Below are positions 49,320-60,735 of a DNA stretch of 64,000 nucleotides, piece by piece. The DNA lies in NCBI GenBank assembly GCA_002633005.1, contig NMRA01000492.1, positions 8,083 through 72,082 on the forward strand, read 5' to 3'. Made by a program: the position numbers and the translations under genes. Under the pieces are notes generated by a model that was not told the origin of the DNA, searched no databases, and worked only from the letters and a program-made list of their open reading frames with translations. How positions within the stretch are numbered: the first letter of the stretch is position 1; every line of letters starts with the position of its first letter. The stretch is from Phoronis australis. Taxonomy: Eukaryota > Phoronida > Phoronidae.

Positions 49320-49830
49320 CTTGAAAACAGAAGGAAAATTCCAGCAACACACTTCAATATAATTTTCTCTCAATTACGAATATTTATCACAGCTTAGAAG
49401 GAAATGGTACTCGTCTTCAACAACACTGGGGCAGAAGGGACACACTCTGTTTGCCCTATCCAAATTCAAGTGCCGGCCTGCCTACTTCAATCACGAGACT
49501 GTGGCTAGAACAACGAAAACGTGCCATGGACATAGTTTGTGCACGGGGTTTATCCAAACTTAAAATTTTTTCCAACTGGAATTCCTTTTTAAATTGATTG
49601 TAAAAACACATTTAAGCATTATTCTCAACACTCTGTCTCCATCCTTGCAAATAACAATCCCTTATTTGCTGTCTAAAAATTAGCAGAAAAGTATATTCAC
49701 ACGCATTGCATAAGAGTCCTACCATTAGAAAGTCCTTCGCCAGTTCTTGGGACTGTGTGAGTATAGCAGGAGCAAACGATAAATAATTTAATCCACAAGT
49801 AATCATCATTTCGCAAACTAAACCTGACCG
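49320..49830 (-). pseudogene. LINE ORF2 C-terminal fragment
   Basis: Reading right to left, frames give IFRQQIRDCYLQGWRQSVEN, FYNQFKKEFQLEKIL, ARFRCSSHSLVIEVGR and LDRANRVCPFCPSVVEDEYH followed by FLLSCDKYS. The final Cys/His arrangement is the zinc-binding tail found at the end of many LINE ORF2 proteins. At first sight the right part resembles a receptor TM7, but its continuation rules that out. Confidence 0.7.
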
Positions 49831-49839
49831 AAAGTGTTA

Positions 49840-52680
49840 TCAAAATGCGAAAAATAACAGGGGGTAATAGTAACATGAAAAAGGAAATGAACCAGAGAGG
49901 TTATGTAAATGAGTAAGTGAACCAGCAGGGAAATAATTTCAATGATTCAAAAGATTTCTATCCTACAAAGAAAAAGATTTTAGAATATGGATTCCTCACA
50001 ATTGCTGTGAAGAATTTAGCCAGTCATTCATCCAAAATTATACATCTTTGTATATCAATCGGACCATTGGTGCCGTTTGATTCAGTTCTACAGGATGCAA
50101 GGACATTCATAAAAGTGTGATCAACTAATTACTCAAAGTACTTATTCGAAATTTGCAGATAAAGGCTTTCTGGTAGATAAAAAATGAGAAAACATCTATT
50201 GAGTAAGTTTGAAATGTACTGCGGATATAACATTACAGAGGTGCCAGTGTGGTACTTTCCATAGTAGTTTTTAAATCAACCAATTTCTTCATATAGCAAA
50301 CGTAAGTGATCCTGGTACATGTACATGTATTGTGTGTTCATTTTACCGTAAACGTGAGACATTGGAACACATTGTTACGAACGACTGTTATGCTTCTAAA
50401 GAAAGTGGATTCTGGAAAATAACAATGTCCATAGCGAATAAACAAATGAACGCCTGTTCCATAGTTGTCAATATTCGAGAATGAAAAAAAACGGGACATC
50501 TGGATTAAAAAGCGGGACTTCCGGATAAAAAGCAGAGCATTTAGCTGGGTCTATCCCAAAATACAAGCGTAAAATGTTCGCTGCAACAAACAAAAACGTC
50601 TCGACAGCGTTTTGGTCGAACGGAAGATGTTACACCCAAAAACGCCCGACAGCGTTTTTTTGTGTTTTTTTAATCGAATGGGCAATTGCGGGTGACTCAA
50701 AAACCCATGAAACGTCCCGTTTTTTTTTTTAGTCGAACGGCAACATAGTGCTATGTCGCGTGAGAAATTACAGTAGAATATGATGCGCCGTGGGTCAAAG
50801 AGCGGGGCATTTTGATGCTGTTGCGGGATGACGAGAAAAAAATCAAAAAAGTGGGATAGTTGGCCAAGAAAGGGACAATTGGCAATATACGCTGTCAGCA
50901 ACACAAAGTACTGGATTGGATTTTTTACAAGCAAAACTTATTTTTTTAATTTTATTTCACGGGTATAGATAAATACTACAGATAGCATTCACTGCTTAGA
51001 AATCGAATTGACAAAAAAGTATGCGAGCAACGGGTAAACATTGCACAAACGAATTATTATAGAACCAATTGAAAACATGAATAGTCTATGCAAAAACACG
51101 CACACACACACGCGCGCACGCGCGCGCGCACACACACACACACTGAGCTACGTAACTACGAGTAATTTTTTGAAATTCACGTAAACACACCTGTCCAGCT
51201 AGTATTAACTTTTCATTTACAATTGCAGAACTTGACAACTACATTGAAGTAAAATGTCAAACACGCAAAAACTTCTTGTTGAAAAACTCCTAGCACGTAG
51301 TTTCATACTTTGACAAAAGTGGTTCTAAGACTGAAGATGAAAAGATATCAGAGGCCAAGCTATTCCCGGTATCCGGTCAGGGCCGTGGGTCGGTGCGTAT
51401 AAGGAATGACCAATATAACTGTCGGGTTTGTTGACTTATTATCCGGGAAATCGCTGGTTGTCTAGAACTGTAGTTCAGGAATCTCGTTTGATGAAAAAGA
51501 ATGTCAAAATAAAAATGAAGCAATGAAAACAGGCTTGAATTGATAACAGCAACACCCGATCAAAACTAAGTCGAGCAGACCGCCAGAGATTTACAGTGCA
51601 AACTCTCGCGGCTAGTCTCAATGTCGTAAGCTCCAATAATATACTACATTAGTTGCGTGCGGGAGTTGGCATTCCAGGCCTAGACTTCTCAGATTGGGAA
51701 ATTTATGAAACTTTGAATTTCGATTGTGTTTCAAAATTGGTGAATATGACGATTTTTCTAAAAATTCTTTCAATCTTTAAAGTAAACTCTCTCGTTAGCT
51801 TCCCCCCAAAGTAGATTCGCTACGATCTGTTTAAAGGGTACTTTTACGAGTTTTCGTGTTCCGTGCCTCTTTAAAGATAACAGATATCTCTTGATGTCAA
51901 CTAAAACTTGGGGATGTCAAGGAACTTCACCTAAAATTCGCAGGAATTCGCGGTTGTGAAAACCGTGTGAGAGGTTATCGAACACACTCACAACGATCAA
52001 AATGGGCGATGTTGTTCTTTATGTCGGTTTTGATCGGCATTTTCTGTACACTAGAACTAGTTCTCATTGTTTAGCTTTCAAAAGGGCGTTGCTAAAAGAA
52101 AAGTGATTTAGTTCAACGCCTTTAATTTTCGAAAGATCCAAAACGAAACACCGAAGTTGTTAAAATGAAATGCGCAATTCGTCTTCTGAAAGCCAAGTTT
52201 CGACCTTTATTGCAACTATGTGCGCAAAACACCGCAAACACTGTCCTAAATACTCTCTATTACGCATTTCATTCGAACGACGTCATTGTTTACGATTTGC
52301 GGTTTACAAAATTTAAAAGCGCGAAGATTCACCCCGTTTCATTTAGTAATTCACTGTTGAAAACTAAAGCATATCTGGGAATATGCAAACCGAGCCTATA
52401 AAATGCCAAAGTCGCTCACTGTGTTCGCACAGGGTATGTTTGACCACCTCTAAAACCGTTTCCACAAAAGCGATATTTGGCAAGTTTTTCATTTCACAAG
52501 AAAGCGTATCTGTTATCAATCGGTTCTTGCCAAATTTTACTTGCCTAAGCAAAAAAGTTGGTACCAACTGGGAAAACCGATGCTTTCTGCAAGTCCCAAA
52601 GAAGGAGCCATATTTTGTAATATACTCAAAGTATGGTGGGTACACTGCCCGTTTCCGGTTTGTCAGACAGATTATTGATT
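49840..52680. other. No gene recognised
   Basis: Holds the CA/CG microsatellite and, at 50540-50760, related blocks gacagcgttttt and gtcgaacgg repeated two or three times with T-runs. ORFs here are low-complexity or unspliced noise. Confidence 0.5.
51096..51143. repeat. Alternating purine-pyrimidine (CA/CG) microsatellite
   Basis: 48 bases of strictly alternating ca/cg dinucleotides, with a central cgcgcgcgc block. This is a strong Z-DNA-forming sequence type. Confidence 0.95.
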
Positions 52681-52689
52681 TCTTTTTCT

Positions 52690-52739
52690 CACCGTATTGT
52701 TCGTATGCTTTGCCAATGCCTCGTCTTTTAGCTCGTGAG
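52690..52739 (-). CDS. Possible upstream mini-exon of the channel (turret region)
   Basis: A 50-nt open stretch lies between acceptor ctgttacag and donor gtgaga. It encodes ISRAKRRGIGKAYEQY and ends in phase 1, the phase required before the 45590-45683 pore exon. No family motif supports it and the adjacent intron would be 7 kb, so this is a weak candidate. Confidence 0.2.
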
Positions 52740-52769
52740 ATCCTGTAACAGAAAAGAGTTATTACGGTA

Positions 52770-52960
52770 TTGGTAGGGTTGGTGTGGCCAGTGGTGGTGG
52801 TGGGACTGTAATTTGGTGTAGTTGCCGTAGTCTCCAAGGTGGTGATGGAGCTGACGGCCATAGTACCAGTGGTCCCTTGCAAAGGTGATGGTGTATAGTG
52901 GACGTCATTATGGGTGATCGTAGTGGTTGGTTTCAGATGGAGGCTGCGCTGATGGTAGCA
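52770..52960. repeat. GTG/GGT-rich simple-sequence region
   Basis: Imperfect gtg/ggt triplets (ggccagtggtggtggtggga and onward). It creates a Thr/Pro-rich antisense open frame that should not be read as a gene. Confidence 0.7.
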
Positions 52961-54318
52961 ATGGTGGTCACACGTGTTGTGTTGAGATAGGTCAGCAAAT
53001 ATAGCTAGTACTCGTTATAGACGTGTTTGTAGACCCGACAGTTGTAGTGAAGCATCTGTGTTGTTTGGTATAATGGTAAACGCTTGGCAATGTACAGTAA
53101 CGAGAAACAAGGAATGCCAAATGGAAGAACCATGAGAGGGACAAATACAAAAATGGAATGGGCGGACCTAGCTGGTTCCCATCCTAAACGCTAAATGCGG
53201 TGGCATCTACATATACATGTCTAGATAGCCAGCCAGCTAGCTGCATGACGACTATCGTCAAAATACAGCAAGGTACCACGTGATGCAAAGGTGTATACTA
53301 AATATAAATGTACAGCTTTGAGCGGATGTGCGTAAAAATTGGCCAAATAGAATTTTACAAAAAATAATGTCACTTAAAAGTACACTCTTCGTTGAGTAAA
53401 CTTAATTATTTACATGGGTTGGAAAAATTGACGTTTTTCTGCTGCTTAAGTTGTGAAGCGATCTTTTGGGTCGGCTTTCGGCGCCATAAAATATTGCGTC
53501 ACCTATTGGCCAGTTTCTTTTTTCGACGATTCTTCAATCAACTGTTGTTCTAGCTTTCACGAGGTTGCGTATACGTCACAACAAATTATCGGAACTGGTT
53601 CCACTTAGTTAAAAATTTTTAGTATAGTGATACCAGCAAATCGAATTTTAGAACAATGTTGCTGATGCGAAGTTGTCATCGTGTCCCGAAAGATGTCGCT
53701 AAGAATTTAGGAAATGGCGCGTGTCACGAATGTACTGTTTTCAAAACGACGACAGACTTTTCTTTAGCTGCTTTCGCATTAGAGTTGGTCCAGACTATTT
53801 TGCGGTCTGAACATATTTCAGATCAGCGTGATAACCAACCGTATCAAATTGTTACAGTTCTCACTAGACACGACTGACATTCCACCGTCCTAAGTTTAAA
53901 GATTCATGATACTAAACACAAGAGGTCGCTACGATGTACCGGAGTAGGGACCCGACAACCAATTGTCATTTTTATTCTTATGTCGAGACATGTTTAACTT
54001 TAAAATTGCACAATGAACAGTGAATTGACAGAAACAGCACTGACAATGACGAGAGTGTGCGAAATGGCGAGAAGCACTGAGTACGGTTTTAGCCCGGCAG
54101 CCGCCGCGTGACCGCCAAGTGGGGGCAGGCGTCGAATCTCGGCGGGCAAACTTTGCAACTGCGTGCGCGAAGGCGGGCTATTTGCATCTTAACATTACGC
54201 CTTATTTTCGGGAGACTCCCTGTGAAGGTAATTTTTCGTTTATTAAGCATTACCAGTTCAGTTGGGAGTGCATGTTATTAGCCTATTGACAAAGCTGGAG
54301 ATCGTCACGTGATATTTA

Positions 54319-54455
54319 TGGGGAGCGTTCAGTGACTAACTGGCGGTGATAAATTCATCCAAAATCACATGGTCTCGTCGAAAACACTGACGTCGCTGGA
54401 TAACGTGCAAAATCTTGCTTTTTAGCAAGACACTAGGGTTACTGAACGCTCCCCA
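54319..54455. repeat. Short foldback element
   Basis: tggggagcgttcagt at the left end recurs as its complement actgaacgctcccca at the right end, 137 bases apart. No ORF. Confidence 0.75.
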
Positions 54456-54813
54456 AAATTATCGTCTGCGTCTCAACGGACATTGTCGGACAATCCGGAA
54501 CGAGTAAGTCCGTCGGCGTCATGAAACAAAACACTCCAGCGAAGAATTCTCACAAATGTACGTGTCTCGCAAATCGTGACAAATCCGGCTTTTCGACGGA
54601 CAATATCAGTATCCTGGCTAATACCCAGGCGGGAAGAACTCCACCCACACTCGCGTAACGTGGGGAGATAAATTTAGGACTATTCAGTGAGCAAATTTAG
54701 TTCGGACCAAGCTATTCGCATTGCGCTTACGTAATCGGACCAACTTCGGTACGCGCCCGGTCTTCGAGAGTACTAAATGTAGTGCCGCACCAAATCTGGA
54801 CAGTTCTACATCA

Positions 54814-54890
54814 CCTTTCGCATTGGAACTAACATTCTTGTGGTCGAAAAAGAATGTTAGTTCGCCGTACTAACTCCGTAATGCGAAAGG
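54814..54890. repeat. Two-part hairpin
   Basis: Outer arms cctttcgcatt/aatgcgaaagg and inner arms gaactaacattctt/aagaatgttagttc give a nested stem over 77 bases. Confidence 0.85.
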
Positions 54891-55020
54891 CCCTATTGTT
54901 ACAAAAGGCGGAGAATTACGCAAAAATGACTTTTAATAGATTGTTTTTCCCTTAAATGGTTGTAACGGGCAAAGGTGGGTGTCGGTTGAATTCCAGATTT
55001 TGCATACACTTCGCCGGTCA

Positions 55021-55263
55021 TTAGCTCTATACGTTGATATAAGTTTCACGATGAGGTGACGAGTAAGACTACCCGGGTTATGTGAAATTTCGGAGTCTGT
55101 CGGAGCTCAACACACAGTACGTGTTACCTGGCTGAATTTTGCTAGCTGGCTGGTTAGATTCCACTGTGTGTTGAGGATCCATTAGACCCCGAAATTTCAC
55201 ACAGCTCGGGTAGTTCTGCTCGTCACCTCGTCGTGAAACTTTTATCGACACGTAGAGCTAACA
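55021..55263. repeat. Foldback element with about 100-bp arms
   Basis: The left arm (ttagctctatacgttgatat onward, including gtgaaatttcgg and ctcaacacacagt) reappears inverted in the right half, ending tagagctaa. The arms are about 85-90 percent alike with a 40-base centre. It lies just before the LINE 5' end. Confidence 0.85.
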
Positions 55264-56229
55264 TGCGAAATCTGTTAGTCAACAGACGCTAACCTTGCCA
55301 GTTACAGCCGTTTACACAACTGATTAACTCCATTCTGGCATTCATGATTGGAGGGCCAGCTCTCCTTTGTTCGATAATTGCTCTAATCTTCAATGAGATC
55401 GTATCTAGTTTGACTGGGCTGAACTGTTAAAAATAAAGTTATGTTGTAACATATTTGAACATAAACCAATAGCATTTCTGAAATCCTCGTCAAATGGTGA
55501 TCATGTTTAGTTTTTGAATCGCCAAAATCACCCAACTGCCACCAAAGTTACGATAATCTATTCTTTCCGAATGTACCAATTCACTCTGGGTTTAACGGTG
55601 TTCACACATGGTCTGTAATAAACCTGGTAGTAGCATCTAGCTCTGCTTAGTGCTCTGCTTCCAGCTTCTGCCGCTGTTCCGACTGTCAGTACATAATTTC
55701 TCCCACAAAAAGACTCGTGCACTGCCTCCACGCGGCAACACATGGACTGGGTTTACTCAGACTAAACTGTGCGGGATCGGGTTGGGGAAGGGGGTTTTCT
55801 TCTGTCTTTAGCAGCCGCTGTTGTTTCGAACGATATGAGATACCGAAAACCTTGTTGGGAGCATTCTCTGTTCTCGGGTGATTGATCTTTGGCTCTAGAG
55901 TGGGAGGCCTCTCTAACCCAATCATCCCCCTTTGGGGCGCCTGGTCAGGAGTATCTTGACTTTGACCTCTTCGGGTCCGATTGATACCCCTTGTCTCCGG
56001 TCAGGTGACACGGGAACCCTTGAGAACTAATACCCTGGTTCTTGAGTCTTAAGCCAGTTGCGGCTGGTGGTAAACAATACAAAACTTTGCGTATCAAGTA
56101 ATCTTGGGCAAACAGCGGTGCACGGAGTAGCGCCTGCTGTTCTAGGGGACAAGCCTCCGCACGGTTAGCCCTGGGAGGTTGCGAGGTTCTGGCACTTGGA
56201 GGTAGACATACCGAACCTGGGAAGTCCAT

Positions 56230-57439
56230 TTGCAGCAGAAGCCCTTTCGCTGGGGGTCATATGCTCGCATGGAGGAACCAGGGGAGGGAGCTGTTGAAAC
56301 CAGTGTCAGACCCTATAGGTTTGCGGATGCAGGAAAGCCTTTGACTGGGCTTTGTTGCCACCCTATGGATAGGGTGAATGCGAATGAAGACCTGAATCAT
56401 AACCTATACTCGCTATATGGACCCACAGCGAAAACCAATAACCCATCCTGGTCAGGGTTCAAGTGACCAGCGCACAGGGCAGTCGAATGTGGTCTTTGCG
56501 GGCACGAACATCTACCTCAAAGACTCCTTACTAGGAGTTTCTGCAGGGCAAGTGGAAGCACCCCGACTGTGGACGCTTGCTCTGGGAAATCACTGGACTC
56601 TTCTGTGAGAGTGCAAAGTGAGATTACCAAGCTTGTGAAAGCAGCTATGGTGGTTGCTGACGCAAACCCCAAACCTGCCCCGGACACTCCTCATGGAGCG
56701 AATGGTGACGGAAAGATTTAAACTGGGCCTGATGGCAGCTCCCACCGTCTCTCTGCTGCTGCTGCTAGGCGGAAGACAAAGCGGGCTCACCAGAAGGCTC
56801 AGAAGAAGCTTGAAAATCTAGAAATCGATGTTCAGCAGGGTGTTAAGCACCCTAAGTCTGACAGCTCGACTCCTGGGTCCTCCTCAAAACCACACCAAAG
56901 TGGTTAAAGTAGATAAATTCCCTTATGCTACCGTGGCTAAGAAAGATTTTAGTGTCTTTGTGGCTGCAAAGGCTGGTGAGCCACCACTAAATGAGGACGA
57001 GGCAAAGCGTCTGAAGAGCCGACTACAGATGGCATTTGTCAAGCCTCAGAGACCCCGTGTCCCACTTAATATTAAGTCAATGAGACTTGAAAAGGGCAAA
57101 CTGGCGATAGCTTGTGACAACTCAGCTACCCTTGACTTGGTCAAACTTGAGTGTAAGGAACTTACTCCTGATGGTCCTGACTATCACAGGTCAGGTTACC
57201 ACGTGATGGGTCCAGGCGATATACCTCCTGTGTTCAAGGCCTTCTGTCATGTGTCAGAGGAAGTTGCCTCTAATAAGGATGAGTTCTTGTTGGTCCTTAA
57301 GGAGTGCAACGATGACCTGGATATGACAAAGGTTCATATGGTGTCAATGACTGCCATCAAACCAACGTCAAAATATCTCTCTAAGGGATTTACCATTGTC
57401 CTAGCCTTCGAAAAGTCCTCTTGGCAGGTTCTCCGGTGA
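56230..57439 (+). pseudogene. LINE ORF1 (nucleic-acid-binding protein), broken
   Basis: ORF1 is split over frames. An N-terminal part lies at 56230-56466. A middle part at about 56610-56900 has an in-frame taa at about 56718 and another at about 56905. An uninterrupted C-terminal part of 203 codons lies at 56828-57439. The last part has a basic region (VVKVDKFPYATVAKKDFSVF) and ends near a Trp/Cys-containing stretch. It would bind the element's RNA in the ribonucleoprotein particle. The frame breaks show that this copy no longer makes it. Confidence 0.6.
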
Positions 57440-57739
57440 TGGATTTTTGTCCCTGGTGCGGCTTTGCTGGGAGTGTGCTTTTTAAAGCTAGGGGCAAAAG
57501 CAGTAAGGGGCCAAAGCTTCTGTCCAGGCCTTAGAAGGGATGTCAACCTCGGACATGGAAACTGACTGTGCGGCCACCACAAAGTCAGTGAAAATGGACG
57601 TGGGTGATGAAACGACTGAGGTAGGGAATGTTGCTGAGGCTTCTGAACCTGTACCATCCAATGACAGATTTTCTCTGGCTCCTTCCCCACTCACGAGTGA
57701 TGTGGAGTCTGGACAGACAGTCACTGGTATATTCTAAAC

Positions 57740-58400
57740 ATGATGAAATGAATCATGAGGTTAAAATGTGGCAGATAAATCTGCACCGGGCCAACAACCC
57801 ATCAGTGCTTCTGCAACAGACGCTTGAGCGCAATACCCTATTCATGGCCTTCGTACAAGAGCCGTGCTGTCGGGTAAGCGCGATGACGAACACTCCCAAG
57901 AATGTCAAATTTTATATTGCTTCACTGGGTAACAACATCAAGCCCAGGGCTGCGATTCTGGTATCCAAGGACATAACCTCAAGAATCCTTCCTGAGTTTT
58001 GTGACAGGGACAATGTGGCAGTGTCCTGTGATACACTAAGACCAAACAGTCTAATATGCACAGTATGGTGGGTCTCAGCTTATATGCCAAGGGACTCCGC
58101 CGAGAACCCACCCCCACCTAAACTGCAACAAATCACCAATCACTGCAGAGCCAAAAATATCCCTTTGGTTATCTGTTGTGATGCACTTCTAGAGTTCTAC
58201 AACTTTTAATATGCAACAAGGGCCATGAGTCCACATTTGTTGTCAGAAACCGGCAGGAGGTTATAGACCTTACTCTGGTTAATTTGCCTGCTGTTGATGT
58301 GGTAACTAATTGGAGAGTGAATTCTGCACCTTCTTTATCTGACCACAGATACATCAGGTTTGAAGTGGCGACTTCCGTTGTTCCACTATTTACTGAGTAT
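57740..58400 (+). pseudogene. LINE ORF2 endonuclease domain, internally deleted
   Basis: The frame reads QINLHRANNPSVLLQQTLER, FVQEP and PRAAILVSKDITSR, matching APE endonucleases of I/Jockey LINEs. Near 58185 the sequence goes from ICCDA directly to LLEF and a stop, so the family's DxN segment is missing. After a frame change, the C-terminal motif SDHRYI follows near 58340. Loss of this segment would abolish first-strand target nicking. Confidence 0.75.
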
Positions 58401-60735
58401 AGGAATACCAATAAGGTGAATTGGGAACTCTATCGTTCAAAGGTTTCCAAACTCCTTTCTATTCTAGAAACAGCAAATATCAGGACTCGTTCTGATGTTA
58501 ACAAATTGGCAGATGACATTAACAATGCCCTGACCAAGTCACTAGATATTTCCTGCCCCAAACGCTGTATTAAGGTCACTGGGAAACCAAAGAACTGGCA
58601 GCACTTCGGGGTAAGGCACGTAAAGCTCACAAAGCGGCAATTCGGACTGACACTGACGAGTCCTGGGATGTATATCATCTTGCCTGTCGTATGTTTAAGT
58701 CTGCCACACGCAAAGAAAAGCGCAATTCCTGAGGGGAATTTCTGTCAGCAAACTAACAGCCTCTCTGCATCTGCAAGGCTGGTGCAATTGCTTAAGAAGA
58801 ACCACTCCTCCAGACTCGAGGTCATTCAAAAAGAGGATGGCTCATACACGCGCTCCGCCGAGGAAACACGCGAAGTCATGATGGGTAAGCACTATGCTGA
58901 TAGTGTAAACCTGTCAAACCAAGGTTCAGAAGTGACGGACTCCGAGGAGTGTGAACCATTAGCTTATGCTGATGTTGAAAACATTGCCACACCACGTCTC
59001 GTGAAGTTAGCTCTAAAGTCTTTTAAACCATGGAAGTTCCCAGGACTAGATACGATATATCCTATGATGCTGCAAGAGGCTGGGATACCACTATTCCAAA
59101 TACTCACAGCAACTTACAAAGCCAGTCTTAGACTAGGTTACATCCCCAAGACTTGGACTGAAGCTTGAGTAGTCTTCATTCCTAAACCAGGGAAGAACTC
59201 ATACCTTTTGGCTGAATCATTTAGGCCTATAACCTTAACGTCCTTCCTTCTCAAAGGACTGGAAAGGCTCATTCTGTGGCATCTTGATAAACAAGGAATA
59301 CAGAACAAACTTCAGAACAACCAGTATGCTCATAGGCCTGGATTCTCTACGGAGATTGCTCTGCATAATCTGGTTGCTAGATTGGAAAGGGATGTTTTTG
59401 ATAAACAATTTGCCCTCTGTGCCTTCATTGACCTTGTTGGTGTTTTCAGCAATATTAAGCATGATGCGATCCGAATTGCACTAAACCACTTTAAAGTGAA
59501 TAGGTGTCTTACCAGGTGGATCATTAACATGCTTGGAAGTCAATCTGTGACTGCTTGTCTAGACGATGTGAGAGTGGTGGTTCGCATCACCAGAGGAATA
59601 CCTCAGGGTAGCCCTGCCTCAGCCACCCTCTTTAACATGGTTACAGATGGTTTGCTTCGACAATTATCTACTGACATGGGTCCAAGCTTGTATGTTCAAG
59701 CCTATGCAGATGATATTGTTCTCAGTGTGTCTAGTATTGATCCTGACACATGTCGCTATCTTGCCCAAACAGCACTGAATACAACAGCCACATGGGCTAA
59801 GTCAGTCGGCTTAGAAATTACTGGTAGCAAAACAAAGGTGATTATGTTCACTTGGAAGCTTAAATGGTCAATACGGCCTTTAACGTTGAATGGTAAACAT
59901 CTTGATCTTGTAGACAAGGCGATTTTCCTAGGTGTCATTTAACACCATCGTCTTTCCTGGAGCCCGCATATTAAACAAAAAATCTCAAACGCCAAGTCTG
60001 CATTGGTGAGATGCATTCGTGCGGTGGGTAAAACTTGGGGAATGTCTCCCAAGAATATGTTCTGGATTTATGCTGCTGTTATCCGACCTATAATGTCCTA
60101 TGCTGCGTCGGTATGGGTAACAGCATTAAAACAGATTACAATTATCAACAAACTTAGGCAGCTTCAACGTCTAGCTTGTCTGTGCATAACCTCTGCTTTT
60201 CCAGGAACACTTTCTGCAGCCCTAGAAATGCTAATCGGTCTACCACCACTTTACGTATACCTTGAGGGTGAAGCTGCATGTGCTGCACTTCGTCTCGGAT
60301 ATAATGGTCAGTGGGTGAAAACTAACATCCCTGACTCCGTTGCACACGGAAGCCACAGGAATGTTTGCAATAAGCTAATGGGCAAGACCGGGCCACTATG
60401 GAACATGCCTAGTGATGTCCAAATCACAGCTTTAAATCATACAAACAATTTCTTCACGGAAATTGGTGATGAATGGCCTACCGCAGAACACAAAAATGAG
60501 GTGGTTTGTTATACGGACGGCTCTAAATTGGAAAATGGCCAGACAGGTGCTGGAGTCTACTTTCCAAGCCTTCCTGTTGCAAATGCAGAAAACTGGGTAT
60601 CGCCAGGCAATCTTGCCACGGTGTTTTAGGCTGAGATCACTGCAATTAATAGAGCTGCTCAACTGGCACAACAATATAACACTGAGTTTGGCAATCGGCC
60701 AATGGGGCTATTCGGAAAATTTACATTAACTAGAG
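58284..60735 (+). pseudogene. LINE ORF2 reverse transcriptase and RNase H, three nonsense codons
   Basis: One reading frame carries the RT palm and fingers (FRPITLTSFLLKGLERLI, AFIDLVGVFSNIKHDAI, RGIPQGSPASATLFN, AYADDIV) and the RNase H start (CYTDGSKLENGQTGAGVYF). It is interrupted only by TGA at 59166, TAA at 59940 and TAG at 60627. The TAG replaces the Gln expected before AEI in RNase H. RNase H is cut off shortly after. The frame is otherwise intact, so the copy is fairly recent but dead. Confidence 0.85.

Larger units (their letters stand above)
55711..60735 (+). mobile_element. Non-LTR retrotransposon (LINE, I/Jockey-like with RNase H), decayed
   Basis: The element contains a 5' leader, ORF1, and an ORF2 with APE-type endonuclease, reverse transcriptase and RNase H, in that order. 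The 5' end is placed near 55711 because a second, inverted copy ends at the same sequence (at about 14460). The 3' end falls inside or just after the RNase H domain. RT carries YADD; the endonuclease begins KMWQINLHRANNPS...FVQEP; RNase H begins YTDGSKLENG. EN, RT and RNase H together indicate the I or a related clade. It lies upstream of the channel pore exon, possibly in a 5' intron. Confidence 0.9.

Noticed and set aside
49612-49809. Possible G-protein-coupled receptor TM7 (LLCNACEYTFLLIFRQQIRD)
   Set aside because: The sequence continues into FKKEFQLEKIL...RVCPFC...EDEYHF, a LINE ORF2 C-terminus.
52364-52882. 172-codon minus-strand ORF beginning Thr-rich
   Set aside because: The start is translated GTG microsatellite and the rest has no domain; only the short 52690-52739 piece was kept as a weak exon candidate.
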